Origin: Zoroaster sp. YZ-2022 | Lineage: Eukaryota; Echinodermata; Asteroidea; Forcipulatida; Zoroasteridae | Assembly: GCA_029582265.1 (NCBI GenBank) | Contig: CM055834.1 | Span: forward strand, 1,736,001-1,800,000 | DNA: 64,000 nt | Direction: 5' to 3' | Part shown: piece after piece, positions 12,591 through 22,600 of the stretch | Layout: each line of letters opens with the position of its first letter | How positions within the stretch are numbered: the stretch's first letter is position 1 | The notes under the pieces: model-generated | Databases searched by the model: none | What the model was told of the DNA's origin: nothing | What the model saw: only the letters and a program-made list of their open reading frames with translations | Position numbers and translations under genes: made by a program

Positions 12591-13100
12591 GTAACCTGTG
12601 AAAACTTCATCGTAATAAGTTCTCACTGTTTTGAGAAAACGAAAAACTCAAACATTTTATTTATGGTTTTCATTATTAGATGGTGTATTTTCTCAGGATG
12701 ATTCATACGTGTATTAACTTGACACCAAGTAATTTTTTTTTAAATAAATCGTTAATTTGATAATCTGGTAATTACCAATGTTGTACCTTACCTTTAGAAA
12801 AATTCTATACAATCAGACCCTGTGATATTTAAAGATGATGAATAATCCGTGTTTTTATATTTAACCGGCAATTATGGTTTCCTATGAAATATTTCCAAAA
12901 TGAATTTGCCATACACCCGAAGCATACAGTCCATAGATGTCATTATAAGACCAGCGATGAATTCATCATGCTATATCATAAATTCATGTATTCACTATCC
13001 ATTTAATTATCCTGTGCAATGACTCACTTGGAAGTATAATGTCTACTTGGAAAAGAGATATTTACAGAATTAAACAATAATGGATTAATGGATGAATATG
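12591..13100. other. No gene recognised
   Basis: AT-rich. A short stretch at 12774-12795 resembles the reverse complement of the 81-bp array unit at 19681. Confidence 0.4.

Positions 13101-13103
<3 letters not shown>

Positions 13104-13162
<59 letters not shown>
13104..13162. repeat. (AG)n microsatellite
   Basis: About 59 bp of pure GA dinucleotide. Confidence 0.95.
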
Positions 13163-13164
<2 letters not shown>

Positions 13165-13409
13165 ATTTCCTTGCCGTTGTGTTTTAAGGCTTTATTTTTT
13201 ACAGACAACTTCCGGTATTTTTCCCCTCTTCCAGTGAAAAGTTGCTATTTTCCTCGTGGAAATGCAGGAAGTTACTTCAATGAGAGATTTTTTTTAGCAC
13301 TAATGTAGCAAACCCAACAATGCACGCTCCTAAGGCGCTCTTCGAAAAGCACAGTATAAATGTTCATTATTATTATTATTTAATGGATTTTCCCCCTTTT
13401 TTCTGAGGA

Positions 13410-13490
13410 AAATAGTAATGCAAAATAATGGTTATTGGCCTTACGTTTCAAACCTAGCAGGTTCTTTCTCAAAGGCAAAAATGGGACGAA
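13410..13490. mobile_element. Penelope-like terminal fragment, second type
   Basis: On the minus strand, AACCTGCTAGGTT forms a hairpin followed by GAAACGTAAGGCC. The same block recurs at 59105-59170. The hairpin then CGAAACG layout is typical of Penelope-like element ends. Confidence 0.4.
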
Positions 13491-13556
13491 ATACAAACAA
13501 CATGTATATATAAGCACAGGTGTTAGTCAGGTGTGAAATGAACACAAAAGAAAAAA

Positions 13557-14720
13557 TTAACCCTAACCTTCCCAAATCCTCTTTGCTAAAGTGAAGGATT
13601 TTGAAGGATTGAGGTTACATGCTACATGCTCTTTGCTAAAGTGAAGGATTTTGGAGGATTGTGGTTATTAGGCATACTTGCCTTTCCATGGTACATGTAC
13701 ATCCATGTTTGTTGTAGTGATTGCAAGGTCAGTGCTTAGGTCAGTGCTTGGGTCAGTGGACACTGTTTATTGCTCCATGCATGCAGGGAGGGTCCCTGGC
13801 CATGAACATGTATCACAGATTAGAAACATGTGTGTGCATACATGTCATGTGCTTGCTTTACTACTGAAGGATTTTGGAGGATTCAGGTTATGTGTAAGCA
13901 AATGGGCCTAGGGAGTTAGGAAGGATTCAGGTTATGTGTAAGCAAATGGGCCTAGGGAATTAGGGAGGATTCAGGTTATGTGTAAGCAAATGGGCCTAGG
14001 GAGTTAGGAAGGATTCAGGTTATGTGTAAGCAAATGGGCCTAGGGAGTTAGGAAGGATTCAGGTTATGTGTAAGCAAATGGGCCTAGGGAGTTAGGAAGG
14101 ATTCAGGTTATGTGTAAGCAAATGGGCCTAGGGAATTAGGGAGGATTCAGGTTATGTGTAAGCAAATGGGCCTAGGGAGTTAGGAAGGATTCAGGTTATG
14201 TGTAAGCAAATGGGCCTAGGGAGTTAGGAAGGATTCAGGTTATGTGTAAGCAAATGGGCCTAGGGAGTTAGGAAGGATTCAGGTTATGTGTAAGCAAATG
14301 GGCCTAGGGAATTAGGAAGGATTCAGGTTATGTGTAAGCAAATGGGCCTAGGGAAGTTAGGAAGGATTCAGGTTATGTGTAAGCAAATGGGCCTAGGGAG
14401 TTAGGAAGGATTCAGGTTATGTGTAAGCAAATGGGCCTAGGGAGTTAGGAAGGATTCAGGTTATGTGTAAGCAAATGGGCCTAGGGAGTTAGGAAGGATT
14501 CAGGTTATTTGTAAGCAAATGGGCCTAGGGAGTTAGGAAGGATTCAGGTTATGTGTAAGCAAATGGGCCTAGGGAGTTAGGAAGGATTCAGGTTATGTGT
14601 AAGCAAATGGGCCTAGGGAGTTAGGAAGGATTCAGGTTATGTGTAAGCAAATGGGCCTAGGGAGTTAGGAAGGATTCAGGTTATTTGTAAGCAAATGGGC
14701 CTATAGGGAGTTAGGGTTAA
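13557..14720. mobile_element. TTAA element carrying a 44-bp minisatellite
   Basis: TTAACCCTAACC at the left and GTTAGGGTTAA at the right mark a TTAA-flanked element. Its left half is unique to the family (repeated at 32273 and inverted at 21751) and its right half is the tandem array below. Confidence 0.75.
13877..14716 (+). repeat. 44-bp tandem array, about 19 copies
   Basis: The unit contains AGGATTCAGGTTATGTGTAA and GCAAATGGGCCTAGGGAGTT, spaced exactly 44 bp with few changes (GAATTAGGG or TTATTTG variants). No spacer variation, so it is a minisatellite, not CRISPR. Confidence 0.95.
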
Positions 14721-15021
14721 TGCACTAATTATAAACAAAACAGAGGATGTTACCCATAAAATAACACAATACATTCCTTAAACATTTGTTTTTGTTGCTT
14801 AAGCTGGTATGTACATATTTACAGAGCAGCCTAAATATCATGCAAAAAGTAATTAGAAGAGAGGAGAAAACAGCATTGAGTAACCCAAATAAAACGTCCC
14901 TACAGAATGGGTTCAGAATGGGTTCAAATTTTATAGAGCTGCTGAGCAGTCAATTATGCTAAGCAAATACTTTTGCTATTAGTAGTTTAAAACAGACTAC
15001 CTGCCAAAATGCATGTGTTTT
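14721..15021. other. No gene; dispersed repeat fragment
   Basis: 14920-15020 (GAGCTGCTGAGCAG, AAACAGACTACC) recurs at 30088-30170. Nothing else seen. Confidence 0.4.
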
Positions 15022-15268
15022 CAGGGATGATATTGTGAGAAAATGAAAAGGTAGAAAAAATGTTTGCCATTATCATTAGGCATATACTAGCCTATAGCGG
15101 TTTACCTCTATAGCCATGTATAGCAAGGAAACTGTTTTTTATCTTGGTATTTATAATAAAATGATATACAAGGAAAGTTTCCATGGTCTGAAGTTAGTTG
15201 GAACTTGGTAGGATTTTCAAAATCAAAAGGTAGGATTTCCTACAAAAGTAGGAAGAATATCATGCCTG
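15022..15268. mobile_element. CAGG-ended MITE with 6-bp TSD
   Basis: Ends CAGGGATGATATT and AATATCATGCCTG; flanks TGTTTT/CGTTTT (5 of 6). It is the uninterrupted sister of the nested copy at 60063-60759. Confidence 0.7.
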
Positions 15269-15697
15269 CGTTTTGTATGAAAATTTGGCTGGTCAACAAA
15301 GAAATCCACTAAGCAACTGTTTTTGGTAAGCAAATAAAAATTGTAAGGGCGGGGATGGGCGGGGATGGGGTTGGAGGGATTGTAACAAATAAATGACTAA
15401 GTACATGAAATGCCAAACTCAAAAATGACCAGTTTAATTAAGATGAGGACCTTTTTGAGGGAAAGTAATATTGCAAACTTTAGAGAAAAAAACTGCTTCT
15501 TATCAATCAGCCCTGACATTAATGTGTTGTTCAGGCTGAATGAAATTACACAAACTATGAAACATGTATATCACATAGCAATTAAAATAATCAAACATAT
15601 TTACTGAAATATAAACTATACACTTAAAGATGTATTGCCCATGTTTTACCAGCACTTTTCAGAAATGCTCGTTTTCATTGGGACATATAATTTCCTA
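15269..15697. other. No gene recognised
   Basis: AT-rich; a small open frame at 15410-15607 has no domain. Confidence 0.4.
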
Positions 15698-15995
15698 TTA
15701 ACCCTCCTACTACTACAAGGGTCAAAATCAGTCAAAAGGTATATCTAGTGCACTTAAAAGTCAAACGCTGTCAAACCTTACGTGTAGTAAGTACATTTAC
15801 AGGTCAAAATGAGTCGACCGTTTTTGACTGATAAAAACATTGTCTGGTATTGTTCAGGGTGGTCAAAATCACAGTAAAAACCAGTCCGAAATGTCCCTGT
15901 ATGCACATTCGTGTCAACAGTCAAAACAGGCAGTTGACTGATTTTGACCTCTATAGCTATTTTCCCACTAAAGTGCAGCTCAAACAGGAGGGATA
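15698..15995. mobile_element. TTAA MITE, CCCTCCTACTA family
   Basis: Starts TTAACCCTCCTACTACTACA; the degraded right end reads CAGGAGGGATAA. The interior has repeated GTCAAAA / TTTTGAC motifs. Better-preserved sisters are at 53338 and 56722. Confidence 0.7.
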
Positions 15996-16009
15996 AAAAA
16001 AGAATACAA

Positions 16010-16210
16010 ATACTTTGAGACGAGATATTTCACAATATAGTTGTCAGAAGCTTGGTTTAACAGTAACAAAAAAGAGTGCCAAAGGAATGTATGATCGGAC
16101 CTCCCATAAATTCATTTTGGTACATATTTATTGTAAACCATGTTTTACATTTCAATTTACAGTATTTGTTTTCACTTCCTCAAATAAAATATCAATAATG
16201 TGATGAAAAT
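16010..16210 (+). repeat. Dispersed repeat (TTGTCAGAAGCTTG type)
   Basis: Matches 58495-58720 and, inverted, 33660-34160. Ends and class unknown. Confidence 0.55.
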
Positions 16211-16294
16211 TAAAAATAGTGAAAGTTGATGTTAATATAGCCCCCTCCCCCCCAAATAAAAACCGGACGATTCATCTTTATTTTTATTGCTTTA

Positions 16295-16529
16295 GGCCCC
16301 CCCCAAAAAAGTCTCCTGGTTCTGCCAGATTTATCAGGCCTCTCTTAGTCACCATACTTTGTATATGGGAAATTTGGTCCCCGCATATACAATGTATCAC
16401 GTATTTCACTGTTGGCAAAAAAAAAGAAGAAAAAAAAGATGGCCAAAAAAAAAAGAAAAAAAAAGTGCGTCACTGCACCGATTTTTAAGCCCACCGATGA
16501 CCAGAAACCGGAGACTTTTTGTTTTGGCC
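16295..16529. mobile_element. PIF/Harbinger-like MITE with TTA TSD
   Basis: GGCC ends, inverted GTCTCCGG-type subterminal sequence and TTA on both sides (16292-16294, 16530-16532). TTA target and GGC ends fit PIF/Harbinger. Confidence 0.75.
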
Positions 16530-16532
16530 TTA

Positions 16533-17111
16533 ATTTCTTACCAGTTTTGGTCAAACAAATCCCATTTTAAAAACATTTTGATCACTTACAAAATGAAAAA
16601 CAATATCTTTGTATATTAACTGTCTTAACACTTCTCCCACCTGTTGTCTTGTGGGAACTTGATGTAACTGCTAGTCTAAAGAGTTTGACCTAATACATGT
16701 ATTTGTTAAACAAAATAGGGAACATTTTTGCTCGGGGAAATAACAACATAAGTAAATGTCCGAGTAGCTTACCTAAAGAACAAGAGAACTTACAATGGGA
16801 TGTCACAGTGAAATGTACGGGGAAGACTTTACAATATTTATAGAAATATAATATTCAACATACCTCGGAAAATAGATTTAAAAATATATATTTAATAAAT
16901 TGGAATGACTTCATGAATAACATGACTCTGTGATTAGAGGATGCCCGATTTAAAGCAATTATACACGGATCGGAAAAGATAAATGACCACAAATGTGAAA
17001 CTTGCATAATATTTCACGCACGGCTTGGTACCGTCATCAATTTGACATCAAGTAAGTCTGATGTGAAACTGTCATCATTTATATTTTTGAGATTACCAAA
17101 AGTGTATATAA
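16533..17111. other. No gene recognised
   Basis: AT-rich, no repeat or exon identified. Confidence 0.4.
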
Positions 17112-17475
17112 GGGTAATTCCATGGTTACTCACGTTACATTTTTGAGTATTGGGCCCACTCTTAATGCCATAATTTCCTTACTTATATATTTCACTCATC
17201 AGTTTTTTTCACAGAAGTTGCATTTTACCCAGATTGTACAAAATAATTATTTCAGAAATTTATTATATGTACGCTATATAACATGCATAAAATATTGTGT
17301 TTTCTCTTATATAGCATACATATAACACATGTCTAATATTATTATTTTGTGCCGAGTAAGGTCTGGGTATAATGTAACTACTGTGAAAAAACTGATAAGT
17401 GAAATATATATATTATGGCATTAAGAGTAGGCCCAACACTTCATAAATGTACCGTGAGTAACCATGGAATTGCCC
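17112..17475. mobile_element. Foldback MITE with ~100-bp arms
   Basis: Arms starting GGGTAATTCCATGGTTACTC are inverted copies, including CTCTTAATGCCATAAT. Central loop of about 150 bp. Target duplication not resolved. Confidence 0.8.
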
Positions 17476-18430
17476 AAAAATGGCTTTAAAGGCAGGGTAT
17501 AGATGATGTGACCAATGACATCAAAATGTTTTACAAAAGCGCCTCAAAGGTCAAACTGCGCCGGGCACAAAATGTACACTGGTCTATGACAAGAAACCAT
17601 CAAATCTGATGAGTTTGAGATATCAACAGTAAAAATTCTTCATTTAATTTATTTTTAATAAGGCACTAACATTTTTTAATTTCAAATCTTGTTCAGATGA
17701 AAATTCAAAGGAATTTTGTTTCAGATGAAAATTCAAAGGAATTTTTATGTTATGTGGAGAAAGTACAAAATGTACAAACTCTGCATGCAAATGCACACAC
17801 TTTTGCCCGCCGGGAAATCAACCTGGTACTCTACAGGTCATGCAAAGTGTAAGCAAGTCACATGGTCTATACCTTTGGTAATTACCTGATTACAAAATTA
17901 CCAAAATTATAGGTCGCAAAGCTTGTTTGATGTGAATATGGTCAATCGTCCTTTTCGAGAAAACATTATGTAGAATATTTTTAAAAAAGACATGCAGAAT
18001 TCAATCAATTGCTATTGTGGTTGTTTACTAAGTGCGGGAAGCTATTGATTTGAGGTCGGAAACGTATTTTCAAAATTATCTTGTAATACCGTGAGCCATT
18101 TCAGCTGAAACTTTCAGTTTCTATGTTTCTTGATCTCTCATATAATGCGGATGAATTAAATAACCTTTTACCACAACAAATCTTGTTCGATATCACTAGG
18201 TAGAAAGTTGGATACTTCCAAAAACTATTTTGTTTGGGAAGGGGGAGGGGTGTGTGTTTGAGAATTGCTTAATGAGCAACATCTTGGCTGGTTGTGGACA
18301 ACATGCAGTCTGGTCATTTTCTAAGCCAGCAATGCTTAGCATCAAAGGTCATGTGAGCAAGTAGGGCGGATGCAATTTAATTGGCTGGAGTCAGTAAGTG
18401 GAGCAGAACTGTTCAATGGTCACCAACTAA
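17476..18430. other. No gene recognised
   Basis: Includes a short tandem duplication at about 17695-17742 (CAGATGAAAATTCAAAGGAA). No exon. Confidence 0.4.
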
Positions 18431-18552
18431 GCTTGGGTGATAACACGATAATATCACATTGCGCGATACCCTTTTTTTTTGTTCGATTACAATATCGAGA
18501 ACCTTTTTAAGTTATCGAGATAGTGGCAAATCGCGATTTAAAAATATATCGT

Positions 18553-18593
<41 letters not shown>

Positions 18594-18975
18594 GCAATTG
18601 TGAGTCGATTCAGAAATTCCATGGAAACAAAAATTAGGCGAGTCTTTTCAAGCTTTCAGAAGTGAGAAACAAATGCGAACTACTTCAGTGGTTAGCTGAC
18701 TGTCAGATCACAAAGGAGCAGCCATACAGGGTCCAGACCCAGAACTCAGTCATTTCTCTTAATCCACTGCCACTCAAAGAAATCTATTCAGACAGATTAA
18801 GTGTTGGGAATTGAATGCATACCTGTGGTTGTTGGCTCTAAAGCAATCGTGCACAAATGAAAAACTAATCGCGATACTATCGAAAATCGCGATACTATCG
18901 AAAATCGCGATATATATTTGACGTTCTATCGTGGATGAAAAAAAAAAATCGATATCGCCCGAGCTTATCACCAAC
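18430..18975. mobile_element. Degenerate DNA element rich in ATCGCGAT
   Basis: GGGTGATAACACGATA at the left and, inverted, GGTGATAAGCTCGGGCGATA at the right. The interior repeats TCGCGAT and ACTATCGAAAATCGCGAT and contains a 34-base A run at 18558. Confidence 0.5.
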
Positions 18976-19126
18976 TCCTCCCCCTCATATGAAGACACAA
19001 AGGGGAAAAAAAAAACATGGTGGACAACCTCATTTTTTACTTTATTTTAAATTTGTGCAAAAAGCAGTGTTAAAATGTGATACAGTAAATGACTATTCCT
19101 CAGGCATCTAATAACATGCTTGTCTC

Positions 19127-19472
19127 TTACACTATGAATAACTTTACCCTGAAAATCCGTTTTGCCGTGAAATAATAGTTCACCATGATTTCAGGGCAAT
19201 TTCATGGTGTCTCCTCCTCTCAGATATTGGCAATAATGTTCACAGTGATTTCAGGGCAAATTCATGGCAATCTTGAGAATTAATGAGCTGCCTCAAAAAC
19301 TGCCACAAGAAGTTCATGTCGTTTTCACAGCGTTTTCACTGCAAAGAAATTCCAAGAGTATTTCATGGCGTTTTCACGGTGTTGTGTCATCATGAAATTG
19401 CTGTGAACTATTTATTTCACAGTAAAACAGATTTTCAGGGCATTTTCAGGGTAAAGTTATTCATAGTGTTAT
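19127..19472. mobile_element. Foldback element
   Basis: AACACTATGAATAACTTTAC at both ends in inverted orientation, with internal TTTCAGGGCA motifs. It provides the candidate OSTF1 poly(A) signal. Confidence 0.75.
19411..19416 (-). terminator. Candidate polyadenylation signal for OSTF1
   Basis: A minus-strand AATAAA lies about 175 nt past the OSTF1 stop. It sits inside a foldback repeat (19127-19472), so if used it was donated by a transposon. No transcript evidence is available here. Confidence 0.4.
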
Positions 19473-19589
19473 CAGCATTCTTTAACCTCAATCAAGCCAA
19501 TTAAACAAAGAGTGGCCATACAATTATGTGACATTGAGTTCTGTACCTTATTGAGACAACATTCCTGTATGAGGCCATTAAGAGCTTCA

Positions 19590-19636
19590 CTAATCATCAA
19601 TGTCTTCATCATCAAGATAATCCTCATCATCAATTC
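19590..19636 (-). CDS. OSTF1: OSTF1 coding exon 8 (acidic C terminus, stop)
   Basis: It encodes [15 protein letters not shown] then TAG. The EDYLDDED tail is diagnostic of OSTF1. Acceptor ctaacag. It is separated from exon 7 by an 8.5-kb intron that holds the 81-bp and the larger 44-bp tandem arrays. Confidence 0.93.
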
Positions 19637-22600
19637 CTGTTAGTTAAAACAGATAAATTACATTTTAAAGGTAAGGTATACGACATTGGTAATGTTGGCA
19701 AAACAGCTTCTTTTGAGTATGCTTACTCTCTTTGAATCAAGATACACATTGAAGGGAAGGTACAACATTGGTAATGTTGGCAAAACTGCTTCTATGAGTA
19801 TGCTTACTCTCTTTGAATCAAGATATACATTGAAGGGAAGGTACAGCATTGGTAATGTTGGCAAAACTGCTTCTATGAGTATGCTTACTCTCTTTGAATC
19901 AAGATTATACATTAAAGGGAAGGTACGACATTGGTAATGTTGGCAAAACTGCTTCTATGATTATGCTTACTCTCTTTGAATCAAGATACACATTGAAGGG
20001 AAGGTACAACATTGTTAATGTTGGCAAAACTGCTTCTACGAGTATGCTTACTCTTTTTGAATCAAGATATACATTAAAGGGTAGGTACAACATTGGTAAT
20101 GTTGGCCAAACTGCTTCTACGAGTATGCTTACTCTCTTTGAATCAAGATTATACATTAAAGGGAAGGTACGACATTGGTAATGTTGGCAAAACTGCTTCT
20201 ACGAGTATGCTTACTCTCTTTGAATCAAGATTATACATTAAAGGGAAGGTACGACATTGGTAATGTTGGCAAAACTGCTTCTACGAGTATGCTTACTCTC
20301 TTTGAATCAAGATATACATTAAAGGGTAGGTACAACATTGGTAATGTTGGCCAAACTGCTTCTACGAGTATGCTTACTCTCTTTGAATCAAGATTATACA
20401 TTAAAGGAAGGTGCGACATTGGTAATGTTGGCAAAACTGCTTCTCTGGTATGCTTACTCTCTTTGAATCAAGATTATACATTAAAGGGAAGGTACGACAT
20501 TGGTAATGTTGTCAAAACTGCTTCTACGAGTATGCTTACTCTCTTTGAATCAAGATATACATTAAAGGGAAGGTACGACATTGGTAATGTTGGCAAAACT
20601 GCTTCTACGAGTATGCTTACTCTCTTTGAATCAAGATATACATTAAAGGGAAGGTACGACATTGGTAATGTTGGCCAAACTGCTTCTATGAGTATGCTTA
20701 CTCTCTTTGAATCAAGATTATACATTAAAGGGAAGATACGACATTGGTAATGTTGGCAAAACTGCTTCTATGAGTATGCTTACTCTCTTTGAATCAAGAT
20801 TATACATTAAAGGGAAGGTACGACATTGGTAATGTTGGCAAAACTGCTTCTATGAGTATGCTTACTCTCTTTGAATCAAGATACACATTGAAGGGAAGGT
20901 ACAACATTGTTAATGTTGGCAAAACTGCTTCTACGAGTATGCTTACTCTTTTTGAATCAAGATATACATTAAAGGGAAGGTACAACATTGGTAATGTTGG
21001 CCAAACTGCTTCTATGAGTATGCTTACTCTCTTTGAATCAAGATTATACATTAAAGGGAAGGTACGACATTGGTAATGTTGGCCAAACTGCTTCTATGAG
21101 TATGCTTACTCTCTTTGAATCAAGATACACATTGAAGGGAAGGTACAACATTGGTAATGTTGGCAAAACTGCTTCTACGAGTATGCTTACTCTTTTTGAA
21201 TCAAGATATACATTAAAGGGAAGGTACAACATTGGTAATGTTGGCCAAACTGCTTCTATGAGTATGCTTACTCTCTTTGAATCAAGATTATACATTAAAG
21301 GGAAGGTACGACATTGGTAATGTTGGCAAAACTGCTTCTATGAGTATGCTTACTCTCTTTGAATCGAGATATACATTAAAGGGAAGGTACGACATTGGTC
21401 ATGTTGGCAAAACTGCGTCTGTGATTACTGCGGTGGTACTACACTGCACGCGCGTGTCACACGCATTCTTAAATACAACGTATGTTGCCGTTTCATCAAC
21501 AAGAATGCACAGCATTGGTCAAAAAAGCAGTGGCTGCATAGAAAAGGATTGCTTGACACAGACTGGCACCATGGCGGTTATGGCGACGCCCAATGAAATG
21601 TCAGTAAATAAGACTATACTTACTCTCTCTGAATGGAGCTATACATGAGATATTTCATAAATTATCAGAAGCTCGGTCAAATACTACATGAAATTAAGGG
21701 CAGAAATAATTTATAAATGAACAGACCATAAATTAATTTTGGGACATTTATCCCTAGGCCCATTTGCTTACACATAACCTGAATCCTTCCTAACTCCCTA
21801 GGCCCATTTGCTTACACATAACCTGAATCCTCCAAAATCCTTCAGTAGTAAAGCAAGCACATGACATGTATGCACACATGTGTTTCTAATCTGTGATACA
21901 TGTACATGGCTAGAGACCATCCCTGCATGCATGGAGCAATAAACAGTGTCCACTGACCCAAGCACCGACCTTGCAATCACTACAACAAACATGGATGTAC
22001 ATGTACCATGGAAAGGCAAGTATGCCTAATAACCTCAATCCTCCAAAATCCTTCACTTTAGCAAAGAGCATGTCGCATGTAACCTCAATCCTTCAAAATC
22101 CTTCACTTTAGCAAAGAGGATTTTGGAGGATTTGGGAAGGTCTAGCTTACCGGATTCAAGTTCTGGTGTTAGCAACATAATGTGGGTTCGAATCACGGCC
22201 GTGACACTTGTGTCCTTGAGCAAGACACTTAATCATAATTGCTTCTCTCCACCCAGGGGTTAAATGGGTACCTGTGAAGGCAGAGTTGGTTTTCTCTATA
22301 TGCGCTAGAAATGGCAGCAATTGAGCTGTATACTCCCCAGGGAGCTGAGATGGTTTCAGGAATGATTTATGAGACTTATGAGCCTTATGAGCAGGGATAA
22401 TAATATAATGCGCCTTGAGCACCACTTAGTTGGTGGATACGTGCGCTATATAAATCCACACATTATTATTATTATTATTATTCTTATGATTACTTTGCGA
22501 AATTTGTAATTTTAAAGTTTTCCTTTCCGCATGTTAAATGGCAATGGTCCAATAAAAAAAGATAATTACAAAGTATTTTTTTTGGTTTAAATCTGACGAC

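Noticed and set aside
13102..13308. Arg-Glu repeat protein
   Set aside because: Translation of an (AG)n microsatellite followed by unrelated sequence.
14705..14720. Telomere-like TTAGGG
   Set aside because: Single GTTAGGGTTAA motifs are the ends of a TTAA-flanked element, not telomeric arrays.
20175..20750. 191-residue repetitive protein
   Set aside because: It arises from the 81-bp array, is matched by ORFs on the opposite strand, and 82-bp units shift the frame.
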